A stretch of 64,000 bases of DNA, from assembly GCF_026309355.1 (NCBI RefSeq), contig NZ_JAPJZK010000001.1:372001-436000 (forward strand). The letters run 5' to 3'. The stretch comes from Spartinivicinus marinus. Lineage in GTDB: Bacteria > Pseudomonadota > Gammaproteobacteria > Pseudomonadales > Zooshikellaceae. Numbering within the stretch: the first letter of the stretch is position 1; every line of letters begins with the position of its first letter. A program made the position numbers and the translations under genes. The notes beneath the pieces are model-generated. The model saw nothing but the letters and a program-made list of their open reading frames with translations. It made no database searches and was not told where the DNA came from. Below are positions 24,834 to 34,139 of this stretch, one piece after another.

Positions 24834-25886
24834 ATGAATACAACTGTAGTATCTAAAACTAGTCATATTGATAATTCTTTTATCGTCAACCCAATTTATG
24901 ACTCATTTTTCTTTATCTTTTCACCCCTTATTGCATTAACACTTGGCTATTTGATCTACAAAACTGGCTGGGGTGATATTACTTTTATCTATGAAGGGGA
25001 AGAACGCTCTTTCACTAACACTTTTATTGGCAGTTTAATCATGGCTCATTTAGTGATTGTGTTTTTTAGAAGCCATGGCAACAACAGCATTGTGAAACAA
25101 TTTCCTGTTCGATTTTTTCTGATTCCTGTTATTTTATATATCAGTATGGTGTCTTCTTTATGGGTGTTGGTATGTATGAGCGTGTTAGCAACCTGGTGGG
25201 ATGTTTATCATTCGGGATTACAAACTTTTGGTTTAGGCCGTATCTATGATGCTAAGATTGGCAACAAAGCCACTGTTGGACGCAGGTTAGATTATTTTTT
25301 AAATTTATATCTTTACGCTGGCCCTATTTTAGCGGGGATCACATTAATTGATCATATTGAAGACTTTGAGGAGTTCCAAGCTGTTGGCAGTATATTTTTT
25401 ACTGCAGTTCCTGCCTATACGATGCACTATCAACGCTACCTTTTATACTTTGTTGTTGGTACTGGTATACCCTTCTTTATCTATTATTTATATGCTTACT
25501 GGCGTTATACCAAACAAGGCTATGCTGTTTCGCCACAAAAGGTCATGTTATTAGTCTCAACCGGTTTATGTTCTATTTATAGTTGGGGGTTTAATAGTTT
25601 TGGTGAAGCCTTTTTCATTATGAATTTTTTCCATGCCATCCAGTATTTTGCTATTGTCTGGCACAATGAAAAGCATAATATGAGTCGCTTATTTAGAGTA
25701 CAGAATTTGCCACTACCAAAGCTTTTTACATTAATTATATTTTTAGGATTAGCTTTTGCTTATGGTACTTGGGCTGAATTTACGTTAGCAGACAGTGATT
25801 ATATTTATGCCCTACTGATTTTAATTTCGATTTTACATTTTTGGTATGATGGGTTTATTTGGTCGGTGAGAAAAAAGCAGGTGTAA
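24834..25886 (+). CDS. Polytopic inner-membrane protein of unknown function, His/Trp-rich loops
   Basis: 350 aa with about eight to nine hydrophobic segments (for example FFFIFSPLIALTLGYLIY, FFLIPVILYISMVSSLWVL, LFTLIIFLGLAFAYG). Conserved-looking His/Trp motifs lie at membrane edges: WWDVYHSGLQTFGLGRIYD, FFHAIQYFAIVWHNEKHN and ILHFWYDGFIW. Such spaced histidines could coordinate a metal, as in membrane di-iron enzymes or Brp/Blh-like proteins, but I cannot assign a family. The start abuts a terminator and no strong SD is seen; a downstream ATG is not available early, so this start is kept. It is followed by a hairpin shared with convergent pepN. Confidence 0.6.
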   Translation: MNTTVVSKTSHIDNSFIVNPIYDSFFFIFSPLIALTLGYLIYKTGWGDITFIYEGEERSFTNTFIGSLIMAHLVIVFFRSHGNNSIVKQFPVRFFLIPVILYISMVSSLWVLVCMSVLATWWDVYHSGLQTFGLGRIYDAKIGNKATVGRRLDYFLNLYLYAGPILAGITLIDHIEDFEEFQAVGSIFFTAVPAYTMHYQRYLLYFVVGTGIPFFIYYLYAYWRYTKQGYAVSPQKVMLLVSTGLCSIYSWGFNSFGEAFFIMNFFHAIQYFAIVWHNEKHNMSRLFRVQNLPLPKLFTLIIFLGLAFAYGTWAEFTLADSDYIYALLILISILHFWYDGFIWSVRKKQV

Positions 25887-25893
25887 GGTTCTT

Positions 25894-25934
25894 TTCCCCT
25901 TAGCCCCTTTTCAAAAAAAGGGGCTAAGGGGGAG
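25894..25934. terminator. Bidirectional hairpin terminator between convergent genes
   Basis: CCCCTTAGCCCCTTTTTC-like arm pairs with AAAAGGGGCTAAGGGG through an A-rich centre, forming a long GC-rich stem between the stop at 25886 and the pepN stop at 25954. The sequence resembles one arm of the palindromic intergenic element found in the array. Confidence 0.7.
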
Positions 25935-25953
25935 AATAAATAGGTAAGTGCAA

Positions 25954-28599
25954 CTAAGCCTTCAAACTCTTTTCCACTATTTCGTACACATCCTTCGATA
26001 GCTCTGGCTGTTTTCTTATCCTGACTAGCTCAGCTTTCATTTGCGCTTGATGGGGTTCGCCATAGCGTTTCCAGCGAGTTAGTGGGGTTAATAAACGGGA
26101 GGCTATTTGTGGGTTCACGATATTGAGTTTAATCACATAGTCTGCCAATAGTTTATACCCTACTCCTGTTTCCTGATGAAAGTGTACGGCATTATTCATG
26201 GCAAACTGGCCTATTAAAGAACGAATTTTGTTAGGGTTTGTAATATCAAATGCTTCATGCTCCTGTAAGCTGAGTATGTGTTCAAAGGCTCCAGGTAAAC
26301 TACAATTGGCTTGTACTGCCAACCACTGTTCCATTACCTGTACATCCTCTTGCCAACGTTGATAAAAATCAGCTAAGGCTGTTTTCGCTATTGGTTTAGC
26401 AGGCTCTGCTGGAGCGTTGACTAAGCAACTTAAGGCTGCGTATTTATCCGTCATATTGGTAGCGGTTTGATATTGCTTTTCTAATAGCGCCAGCTGTTGT
26501 TCGCCTAATTGGGATAAATAACTTAAACAGGTGTTTTTCAGGCTTCGTTCTGCTATATCTGCTGCCGTAGGCTGATAGGCTTTATCCGACTGGAGTCGTT
26601 GATAAACGGCCAACCAATCTTCTGACAGCGCTTCTGCCAATTGTTGTTTGGCAAACTCTCTCGCTTGATGAATAGCCAAGGGATATATAGTTTCTGCTTG
26701 CTCTGCTAAATAACCTTCAGAAGGTAATGCTAGCATTTTAGCTGCTACTGCCGGGTCTAGTTGTTCATCTTGTAATACTGCTCGATAGGCTTGAATTAAT
26801 CGGTCATCTAAGGTTAATGACTGATTTTTTCGTGCTTTTTCGGCTAATTCTTCCAAGATATCCACAGCTAATTGCTGGCCCGCCTCCCAGCGATTAAAAC
26901 CATCACTGTCATGAGATGCTAAAAATAACAATTGATCCCGACTATAGGGATATTTTACTTTCACTGGCGCTGAAAAGCCCCTTAATAATGACGGTAATGG
27001 TTGTTGAGCAATATTTTTAAAGGTAAAGGTTTGCTGCTGTTCGGTGACATCCAATACTTGGGTTGTGTCTCCAGCGTTATTAAGCGCAATATCATGTCCC
27101 TCTGGATCTAACAGACCAATCGCTACTGGAATATGAAAAGGTTTTTTATCAGTTTGGCCTGGCGTTGCTGGGCAATGTTGTTTAACCGTTAACTGATATT
27201 GCTGATTATTGTTGTCGTATTGATCCGTGACAGTAATTACCGGGGTACCTGCCTGGCTATACCAACGTCGAAATTGGATTAAGTCAACCTGATTAGCATC
27301 TTCCATGGCTTTTACAAATTCTTCGGTGGTGACAGCCTGGCCATCATGACGCTCAAAGTATAAATCACTACCTTTTCTAAAGCCTTCTTTACCCACAATG
27401 TTGTGGATCATTCGGACGACTTCGGCCCCTTTTTCATACACCGTCAGGGTATAAAAGTTAGATATTTCTATATAAGAATCTGGGCGAATGGGGTGAGCAG
27501 TTGGGCCTGCATCTTCAGCAAATTGCGCGGTACGTAAAAAATTGGCATCTTCAATACGCTTGACTGGTCGCGAATTCATATCAGCAGAAAATTCTGCATC
27601 ACGAAACACGGTAAAGCCTTCTTTTAGACTGAGTTGAAACCAATCACGACAAGTTACTCGGTTTCCTGACCAATTATGAAAATACTCATGCCCCACAATC
27701 GCTTCAATCCGTTGATAGGCATTATCCGTTGCAGTATCAGGCTTGGCTAACACACAGGATGAATTAAAAATATTCAGCCCTTTATTTTCCATTGCCCCCA
27801 TATTAAAGTGATCAACAGCCACTATCATAAAAATATCCAGGTCATATTCTCGGCCATAGACGTCTTCATCCCATTTCATCGATTTTTTCAACGAAGTCAT
27901 GGCATGATCACATTTATCAATATTTTTATGTTCAGTAAATATTTTTAAGGTAATTTCCCGACCGGAACAGGTGGTGTATTTATCAGTAATGTTGGATAAA
28001 TCACCTGCCACTAAAGCAAATAAGTAACTGGGCTTTTTAAATGGGTCTTCCCAGGTAACCCACTGTTTACCATCTTCTCGCTCCCCTTTGGCAATATCAT
28101 TACCATTAGATAACATCACAGGGTATTGTTTAGGATCTGCAATAATGGTGGTTTTAAATTTGGCCATGACATCTGGCCGGTCCAGATAATAGGTTATTTT
28201 ACGAAAGCCTTCCGCCTCACACTGGGTACAAAACATACCATTTGACTTATACAGCCCTTCTAGCGAGGTATTTTCCTGTGGTTTAATTTCGGTAGTTACT
28301 TCTACGATAAATGTCTTCTGAGTAACAGGAAGCGCTAGGGTTTCATCAGTCAGTTTATATTGGCCTGGTTCTATTGTTTTACCATCAACCAGTACCTGCT
28401 TAAGTACCTGATCAGTGCCATCTAACACCAAAGGAGGTAAGTTGTTATGGGTTTTGTTTTCATTCAAACGCAGCGACAGCTTTGACTGCACGACAGTTAT
28501 CTCTTCGCCTAAGTCAAAGCTCAGTTCGGTATTGTCGATCCAGTAGTCAGGCTCTTGATAGTCTTTTAAGTAGATTGTTTTTGGTTGTGCGTCTTTCAT
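25954..28599 (-). CDS. pepN: Aminopeptidase N (M1 family zinc metalloprotease)
   Basis: 881 aa, the usual length for proteobacterial PepN. The M1 signatures are intact: GAMEN at 268-272 (substrate N-terminus recognition), HEYFH at 304-308 with the third zinc ligand E327 in LKEGFT. The N-terminal beta domain precedes the catalytic domain and the helical C-terminal domain (from about 550) is complete. It removes N-terminal residues from peptides in the cytosol during protein turnover. It is monocistronic, ends at a shared hairpin with the convergent membrane gene, and is divergent from the solute-binding protein at 28820. Nothing odd is seen. Confidence 0.97.
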   Translation of the reverse strand: MKDAQPKTIYLKDYQEPDYWIDNTELSFDLGEEITVVQSKLSLRLNENKTHNNLPPLVLDGTDQVLKQVLVDGKTIEPGQYKLTDETLALPVTQKTFIVEVTTEIKPQENTSLEGLYKSNGMFCTQCEAEGFRKITYYLDRPDVMAKFKTTIIADPKQYPVMLSNGNDIAKGEREDGKQWVTWEDPFKKPSYLFALVAGDLSNITDKYTTCSGREITLKIFTEHKNIDKCDHAMTSLKKSMKWDEDVYGREYDLDIFMIVAVDHFNMGAMENKGLNIFNSSCVLAKPDTATDNAYQRIEAIVGHEYFHNWSGNRVTCRDWFQLSLKEGFTVFRDAEFSADMNSRPVKRIEDANFLRTAQFAEDAGPTAHPIRPDSYIEISNFYTLTVYEKGAEVVRMIHNIVGKEGFRKGSDLYFERHDGQAVTTEEFVKAMEDANQVDLIQFRRWYSQAGTPVITVTDQYDNNNQQYQLTVKQHCPATPGQTDKKPFHIPVAIGLLDPEGHDIALNNAGDTTQVLDVTEQQQTFTFKNIAQQPLPSLLRGFSAPVKVKYPYSRDQLLFLASHDSDGFNRWEAGQQLAVDILEELAEKARKNQSLTLDDRLIQAYRAVLQDEQLDPAVAAKMLALPSEGYLAEQAETIYPLAIHQAREFAKQQLAEALSEDWLAVYQRLQSDKAYQPTAADIAERSLKNTCLSYLSQLGEQQLALLEKQYQTATNMTDKYAALSCLVNAPAEPAKPIAKTALADFYQRWQEDVQVMEQWLAVQANCSLPGAFEHILSLQEHEAFDITNPNKIRSLIGQFAMNNAVHFHQETGVGYKLLADYVIKLNIVNPQIASRLLTPLTRWKRYGEPHQAQMKAELVRIRKQPELSKDVYEIVEKSLKA

Positions 28600-28819
28600 T
28601 CAATTAGTTACTCGTGAGTTGTAGGCTAGTAAGAATTGTCTGGTCATATATACATTTATAAACAATCTTTATAGCATATCCTCCCAATATAAATCAGTCC
28701 CCCCTCACCTCACTTCGTCAAAGTTGTCGCAAGCTTATTTTTCGCAGCAGATAACCTGCCCTGTGGCTATACTGAAACCAACTTGTCACAATCATGCAGT
28801 AATAGAAGGGGTAATGACT

Positions 28820-29548
28820 ATGAAACAGCTTTTGTCCATTTGGCTTTGGCTGCTGGCAAGCATTTGTTACGGTGAAAAAATAACCGGGGCAGGTGATCCC
28901 TGGCCTCCCTTCCTCTCTCCTGACTTACCCGGCCAAGGTGTCGCTTTGGAAATTGTTACCGAAGCCTTTAAACGAGAAGGTTATGAGCTAGACATGAATT
29001 TTGTACCTTGGGCAAGGGCGATTGATGGCGTAAAAAAAGGTAGCTATGACGTATTAGTTGGCACCTGGTGGACAGAAGAGCGCACTAAATTTTTACATTA
29101 CAGTGACTCTTACTTGGAAAATCAGATCAAGTTTATTAAGCGCAAAGGAGACGATTTTGAGTTTAATGGGTTAGCAAGCTTAGATGGTAAAAAAGTAGGT
29201 ATTATTAGAGGTTATGGGTATGGAGATGAGTTCTTAAGTGCAACCAACTTTAGCCGCCCTGAAACCAGTGACTTAATAAAAAACCTAAAAAAACTAGTAG
29301 CCAAACGTATTGATATAACACTAGAAGATGAAATCGTTGCAAGAGCCTTAATTGCGGACAAAGAACCCAAGCTAATTGAACAAATAGAATTTACAAACAA
29401 TGCCTTATCTATTAACAAGCTTCATGTAACCTCTGGCTTAAAGAATAAAAAACACAAAGCTATTATTGACGCATTTAATAAGGGATTAAAAGCAATTAAG
29501 GAAGATGGTACTTTTGATAAGATCTTACAAAAGCATAAGCTGAAGTAG
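28820..29548 (+). CDS. Periplasmic amino-acid-type solute-binding protein (SBP_bac_3 family)
   Basis: 242 aa. The ATG at 28820 is preferred because AAGGGG lies 8 nt upstream and the signal peptide MKQLLSIWLWLLASICYG starts there; the frame stays open upstream to 28724. The mature part has family-3 features: GDPWPPFLSPD near the N-terminus, GVALEIVTEAFKREGYE, the WARAIDGVKKGSYDVLVGTW lobe 1 segment, and a C-terminal GLKAIKEDGTFDKILQKH helix. Proteins of this short, orphan type in marine gammaproteobacteria bind amino acids or related ligands; no permease genes are adjacent, so the ligand is unknown. Confidence 0.85.
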   Translation: MKQLLSIWLWLLASICYGEKITGAGDPWPPFLSPDLPGQGVALEIVTEAFKREGYELDMNFVPWARAIDGVKKGSYDVLVGTWWTEERTKFLHYSDSYLENQIKFIKRKGDDFEFNGLASLDGKKVGIIRGYGYGDEFLSATNFSRPETSDLIKNLKKLVAKRIDITLEDEIVARALIADKEPKLIEQIEFTNNALSINKLHVTSGLKNKKHKAIIDAFNKGLKAIKEDGTFDKILQKHKLK

Positions 29549-29593
29549 TCCCTTACCCTAACCTTCCCTCCTAACAGGCTGCCGCAAAAGCTG

Positions 29594-29695
29594 ATTCCCC
29601 TCTTTAAAAAAGGGAGGGCTAGGGGGGATTGAAAGTAACTGGAGTTTTTGAGCCATATCCACTAAGTTTTGCAACACCCTTCAAAGGGGGGAGGT
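29594..29695. repeat. Divergent palindromic intergenic element, instance 7
   Basis: TTCCCCTCTTTAAAAAAGGG with AGGGCTAGGGGGGATTG forms the left arm and CACCCTTCAAAGGGGGGAGG the right. The middle (GAGCCATATCCACTAAGTTTTGCAACA) differs from the array elements but shares TTTTGCAACACCC with the instance at 10672. It sits between convergent genes and may also terminate transcription. Confidence 0.6.
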
Positions 29696-29725
29696 TGACT
29701 TCAGCCCCCAACTTTTACGACAGTT

Positions 29726-30565
29726 TTACCAGCTCATTTTTACATTATAAGCCGTAAACTTTCGGATATTTAATACACCCGTATCCAGGATTAAATACTG
29801 TCCTTTAATTCCCATCAATTTGCCATTTACCAGCGGATTTTTGTCAAAATTATGGGTGGTGATTTTGCTGGGATACGCATTAACTGGGTAACCGATTGAT
29901 ACCACTTCACTATTCGTCAAGGGTTGTACTGCTTGAATACCAAATTTTTCCTGTAACTCAGCAATTGCTTGGTCAAGTAATGGTGCTAGTTTATCCCGCT
30001 CTTGTTGTAAGTCTATTAGCTCAGCATTGCCTTTTAAAAGTGCACGCCAGTTCGTTTTATCGTTTAGCTGTTGCTTTAATGCCTTTTCTAATAACCCTGA
30101 TTGTTGCCGTGTGGATACTTTTACAATCGGTAAGGCTTGGACAGCTCCTTGATCTAACCAGCGGGTGGGTATTTGATTTACCCGAGTAATCCCTACTTTC
30201 AAGCCTGTGGAATTAGCCAGATAGACGATATGATCCGCCATACAAAATTGATCAGCCCATTGGCTGTCTCGACAAGTCCCTTCGTGATAATGGCATTTTT
30301 CTGGGCTCATAATACAGGTGTCGCACTGAGGCAGCTTTTTAAAACAAGGGTAGCAATACCCCTGGCTAAAGCTTTTTTTGGAACGACGACCACAGTGGAT
30401 ACAGTGGATTTCACCCAAATACTCCAGCTGAATCGGTTGGTTAATTAAGTGATTTAACTCAACCATTTGCTCGCCAATCGGCAGCTGATAACTGACTGGC
30501 TCTACCAGCTGGGCATGCATTTTTCGTAAGTCACCCACCATTGAGTGCTCAAACTGATAACTCAT
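29726..30565 (-). CDS. DUF2797 family zinc-binding protein
   Basis: 279 aa. The N-terminal third carries a dense Cys/His set (IHCIHCGRRSKKSF, GYCYPCFKKLPQCDTC, EKCHYHEGTCRD) typical of DUF2797 proteins and likely to hold two zinc ions. This is followed by VYLANSTGLKVGITR, a GIY-YIG-like motif reported for this family, and RWLDQGA. The C-terminal part is soluble. Biochemical function is not established. The gene lies 14 bp downstream of the yeaC-like gene on the same strand, forming a two-gene unit also seen in related bacteria. Confidence 0.85.
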   Translation of the reverse strand: MSYQFEHSMVGDLRKMHAQLVEPVSYQLPIGEQMVELNHLINQPIQLEYLGEIHCIHCGRRSKKSFSQGYCYPCFKKLPQCDTCIMSPEKCHYHEGTCRDSQWADQFCMADHIVYLANSTGLKVGITRVNQIPTRWLDQGAVQALPIVKVSTRQQSGLLEKALKQQLNDKTNWRALLKGNAELIDLQQERDKLAPLLDQAIAELQEKFGIQAVQPLTNSEVVSIGYPVNAYPSKITTHNFDKNPLVNGKLMGIKGQYLILDTGVLNIRKFTAYNVKMSW

Positions 30566-30579
30566 TTGGCTATGATACC

Positions 30580-30825
30580 TTACTGGGTGATTTTAATCGT
30601 GTCAGCACTTGTCAATTGCTGGCTTTTGCACGCGACAGGCATAAACCCCGTCCGTTGATCTTCAGGTAAGTGCTTGGCTTCATACGCGATAACTGCCTGC
30701 AATGACAGCTCACGCTGCTCACTGGTCAAGCTCTGCCCATTAGGCCAGCGACCAATTTCTACCGCTTGTTTAAGGTTTTGATAAATATCAGGGGTAATCT
30801 GGCTAATTAATTTTTCAAACTGCAT
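30580..30825 (-). CDS. yeaC: DUF1315 family protein, YeaC-like
   Basis: 81 aa, the normal size for this family. The pattern MQFEKLISQITPDIYQNLKQ and VEIGRWPNGQSLTSEQRELS matches E. coli YeaC (MTPEVYQRL, AVELGKWPDG, LTEEQK) from memory of the family. Small helical cytosolic protein, function unknown. Its stop is 14 bp before the DUF2797 start, so the two are probably co-transcribed. Confidence 0.88.
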   Translation of the reverse strand: MQFEKLISQITPDIYQNLKQAVEIGRWPNGQSLTSEQRELSLQAVIAYEAKHLPEDQRTGFMPVACKSQQLTSADTIKITQ

Positions 30826-30959
30826 GGGCTAATCACATCACATCTAGGCTAATGTCACTTATTATGTTGCTAATCATAACCTATTCTGGAGACATCGTTT
30901 AGCCTGTTGGTTAGTTATAGAAATGCTTAGTCGCAGCAAAGTGGTTAATTTTTCTACGA

Positions 30960-31946
30960 CTAAAAATTGAGTGTGGTAGTAAATGGCGCTTTTTGCTCAA
31001 CATTCACCCAAACAAAATTTTTGGCCTGCAACTGTTGCTCACCATTGAAGCGATAGGCGACTAATTTCCCGTACTTGACTGCACTGTAATCCAAGCAGGC
31101 AATATTGGGTTTGATAGGTTTTGGGTCACCCATTCGCCAGTAATGCCCAATAAATAGAGGCTTTTCTTTAGAGCTGTAGTAACAGAGCTTGGCTTTTTGC
31201 TCGGCAGGTAGTTTTCGGGTGGCTACTTCTGGTGGTAATGGGTCTGGTTGAAACACCACATCCTGATAGTAGGTGGGTGATTTAGTCCAAAAGTCTGCCC
31301 GAAACAGATGTCGTTCATAACCATCTTTAGCACGCATAATGATGCCATCAGGCAATGGTAAATTAATACCCCGCATCAGTCGGTTAATCATACGCCCCGG
31401 TAACGCGTGGCGATCCATCGTTTGAAGCAAACCTTCATCAGTTAATTGATTGTGGCCATATTCTTTCAAATAGTCATCAATCAGTGACTGATCCCAGCAA
31501 GCATGAACCACACGAAAGCTTTCAAGCTCCAGGAATAGTGGCATGGCTTTAAACCAGGCTAAAAAATCTTGCCAATCTTGCGGGTGATTAGCAAACTGAT
31601 CGAGGGTTTCTTGAATAATACGAGTATGACGAGCCGTTCGCTCACGCAAATAGCTTCTACCTGAATGTGCTGGCATGGGAGTGAAATAACTCAACGCATT
31701 AAACTCGTGATTACCCATTACAATCTGTGCACCCGCACGGTCTACCATATCATGCACAATATGTAATGACTCACGTATTCTAGGACCGCGATCAACAATA
31801 TCCCCGACAAACACCGCTTGTCGGCTTTTATGCTGCCAAACTCCACGCTTTTTCGTGTAGCCTAGCCGCTCAAGTAGCATTTTTAGTGCAATTGCACACC
31901 CATGCACATCGCCAATTACATCATAACCTTGCTGAGGTAACATCAC
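30960..31946 (-). CDS. Calcineurin-like metallophosphoesterase
   Basis: 328 aa. Metallophosphoesterase motifs in order: GDVHG at 12-16, GDIVDRGP at 48-55 and GNHE at 78-81, supplying ligands for a two-metal centre; later His residues (VVHACW, FIGHYWRMG) complete the set. It resembles PrpE/ApaH-like serine/threonine phosphatase-type proteins; the substrate cannot be told. An ATGATG start gives a one-residue ambiguity. It begins 11 bp after the nadK stop, so it is likely co-transcribed with nadK, and this pairing occurs in several gammaproteobacteria. Confidence 0.88.
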   Translation of the reverse strand: MMLPQQGYDVIGDVHGCAIALKMLLERLGYTKKRGVWQHKSRQAVFVGDIVDRGPRIRESLHIVHDMVDRAGAQIVMGNHEFNALSYFTPMPAHSGRSYLRERTARHTRIIQETLDQFANHPQDWQDFLAWFKAMPLFLELESFRVVHACWDQSLIDDYLKEYGHNQLTDEGLLQTMDRHALPGRMINRLMRGINLPLPDGIIMRAKDGYERHLFRADFWTKSPTYYQDVVFQPDPLPPEVATRKLPAEQKAKLCYYSSKEKPLFIGHYWRMGDPKPIKPNIACLDYSAVKYGKLVAYRFNGEQQLQAKNFVWVNVEQKAPFTTTLNF

Positions 31947-31957
31947 TTACTTCGCTC

Positions 31958-32839
31958 TCATTGATCTAACCGATTACCCCAACCCAGCTTGTTGCGGCAG
32001 ACTTCGTAATAATTATGATTTAACGGATGAATAAGCTTGAGCTTTTGCGGCTTTTTATAAATGGTAACCGTATCACCAGGTGCAGCAGGAATATTCACCT
32101 GCCCATCACAACTAATTTGCGGGTAAGTGCCAATTTGGCTACTCACAATGATTTTAATCTCACTATTACCATCAATAACTACCGGTCGACTGCTGAGAGT
32201 GTGAGGAAACATGGGCACTAATACAATCGCATCAAGCTTGGGGTGCATAATTGGTCCACCACCCGACAAAGAGTAAGCTGTCGATCCTGTTGGAGTGGCA
32301 ATAATTAATCCATCAGAACGCTGGCTATATACAAACTGTCCTTCAATGTATAGCTCAAACTCAATCATTCGAGTTGCTTTACCTGGATGTAGCACCACAT
32401 CATTTAGCGCATCAGCTTGTCCAATAGGCACACCATCGCGCTTAACAACTGCTTCCAACAAGAACCGACTTTCAATAATATACTTGCCGTCTAACACTTC
32501 CCCCATTCGGGCTTCAATTTCATCTGGTGAAATATCAGTTAGAAAGCCGAGTCTGCCACGATTAACCCCTACCACAGGCACCTGTGATTTAGCCAGTGCC
32601 CGAGCCGCACCCAATAAACTGCCATCACCACCAATTACAATCACCAGATCGCAGATCTCTCCCATCATTCTGGGTGTACAGGTTTGTAACCGATGCCCTG
32701 GCAACACTTCTGACAGTTCTTGATCTAGGATGACATGACAGCCACGGCTTAATAAAAAGCGTTTAAGCTGCTTTAAGGTATCAACAACCTTAGCAGACCC
32801 CAAGCGACCGATGACCCCAATGTTTCTAAATTGCTCCAT
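31958..32839 (-). CDS. nadK: NAD kinase
   Basis: 293 aa, typical length. It phosphorylates NAD to NADP with ATP in the cytosol. The signature GGDG is at 70-73 within VIGGDGSLLGAAR, followed by VNRGRLGFLTDI (93-103) and the substrate-binding TPTGSTAYSLSGGGPI. The last residues (NKLGWGNRLDQ) match the usual C-terminus of proteobacterial NadK. No SD is obvious. It is upstream of and probably co-transcribed with the metallophosphoesterase; recN or grpE, frequent neighbours elsewhere, are not present. Confidence 0.97.
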   Translation of the reverse strand: MEQFRNIGVIGRLGSAKVVDTLKQLKRFLLSRGCHVILDQELSEVLPGHRLQTCTPRMMGEICDLVIVIGGDGSLLGAARALAKSQVPVVGVNRGRLGFLTDISPDEIEARMGEVLDGKYIIESRFLLEAVVKRDGVPIGQADALNDVVLHPGKATRMIEFELYIEGQFVYSQRSDGLIIATPTGSTAYSLSGGGPIMHPKLDAIVLVPMFPHTLSSRPVVIDGNSEIKIIVSSQIGTYPQISCDGQVNIPAAPGDTVTIYKKPQKLKLIHPLNHNYYEVCRNKLGWGNRLDQ

Positions 32840-33130
32840 AGTATAAAATAAACTTAATAATGGTAGCTGAATGAAGAGCTAGACATAAAATGTATGTCAG
32901 ACCAAGCCCTATTATAACCAATATCTTTAGGGCACCTCTAATAATTGTTGACACTCTCTGCGTTTTGGTAAATTCGCAATCAAGACGTTGGTTTGAAAAG
33001 ATGCTGGAGACCTGTTGAAAAGTAACAACTCTAAGTGCGGGTTTACCAGATTTTCATTCGGTATGATGATATAACCGGCAGTGCATTCTGACCGCCAACA
33101 GCTAACTGTAAACTACTAACTGAATGTTTT

Positions 33131-34084
33131 ATGACAAGCCTGCCATTAACCCTTGATCAGTTACATCGAGACCTGCTCTGGATAGCAAATAGTCCTGTTA
33201 TGCTTAATTTAAACTATTTACCTGCAGGTTACTGGCTAACCAGCCCACTCCATCAATATGCTCAATTTGCTGTCGATCAGTATGACTTAAAAAAAGTAAC
33301 TGATTGTTTAGCTTCTAGAAAAAGTCACTTATTGGGGATTTATTATGAAACCCTATGGCATTATTTATTAGCCGCAAAGCTGAATTGTAAACTACAAACA
33401 ACCAATTTACAGGTTAAATCCAACCAAGGCACATTGGGTGAATTTGATTTAATTTATCAAGCTAGCTCATCAGAACAGCCATTTCACCGTGAACTTGCCG
33501 TTAAGTATTATTTGGGGTTACCCTGCGATTCTAGTGAAGCTCATTCTCCTTGGTCTTACTGGGTTGGGCCAGGATTAAAAGATCGGCTGGATTTAAAAGT
33601 CAATAAATTAATAAATAAACAAGGGCGCCTAAGCCAATCAATTGAAGGACAAGCCTTACTACAACAACACCAGTTATTTCCAGTCACTGCTGAGATTTTA
33701 TTACAAGGCTACCTATTTTATCCTTTTGCAGCTCACTGCCCTGCTCCTCAGCATGCTTGTATAGATCATTTAACGGGTTATTGGCTAACCACTTCTCAGC
33801 TGGCAGAATTTATTGAGCATAACCAATTAACAGATGAGTTTGTGCTGCTAGCTAAACATGAGTGGCTATCAGCTTTTAGCAACACGACAAGTGCCATACA
33901 ACATCGGCTGTTTTCTTCAGCAGCACTTAATCACTATGCCACCCAGCACTTTACCACCAGCGCTTACCCCTACCCCTTGTTGATTGCCAGTGGTTCAAGC
34001 AATCATCAATTTTGGCAAGAGACACTCCGCTTTTTTCTAGTACCTGATGACTGGTTAGAGAAAGCCAAAAAAACTATTCCATAA
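33131..34084 (+). CDS. DUF1853 family protein
   Basis: 317 aa. Family features include DLLWIANSPVML near the N-terminus, RKSHLLGIYYETLWHYLL, the GEFDLIY and ELAVKYYLGL strands resembling a nuclease-like fold, and WYWVGPGLKDRLDLKV-type wording around residue 140-155 (SYWVGPGLKDRLDLKV). The ATG follows an AT-rich stretch with no clear SD. DUF1853 proteins often sit near nadK/metallophosphoesterase genes in marine gammaproteobacteria, and here the gene is divergent from nadK. Function not established; the GEFDL/KYYL pattern hints at a PD-(D/E)XK relation, which is inference. Confidence 0.8.
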   Translation: MTSLPLTLDQLHRDLLWIANSPVMLNLNYLPAGYWLTSPLHQYAQFAVDQYDLKKVTDCLASRKSHLLGIYYETLWHYLLAAKLNCKLQTTNLQVKSNQGTLGEFDLIYQASSSEQPFHRELAVKYYLGLPCDSSEAHSPWSYWVGPGLKDRLDLKVNKLINKQGRLSQSIEGQALLQQHQLFPVTAEILLQGYLFYPFAAHCPAPQHACIDHLTGYWLTTSQLAEFIEHNQLTDEFVLLAKHEWLSAFSNTTSAIQHRLFSSAALNHYATQHFTTSAYPYPLLIASGSSNHQFWQETLRFFLVPDDWLEKAKKTIP

Positions 34085-34139
34085 CTTAGTTAACCCTGAA
34101 TATAACTAGGCCCAAATCTTAGCTAGCCCGAATATTACA

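Noticed and set aside
32840-33130. Possible riboswitch or small gene between nadK and the DUF1853 gene
   Set aside because: No conserved fold or frame seen; the 290 bp look like a plain divergent promoter region.
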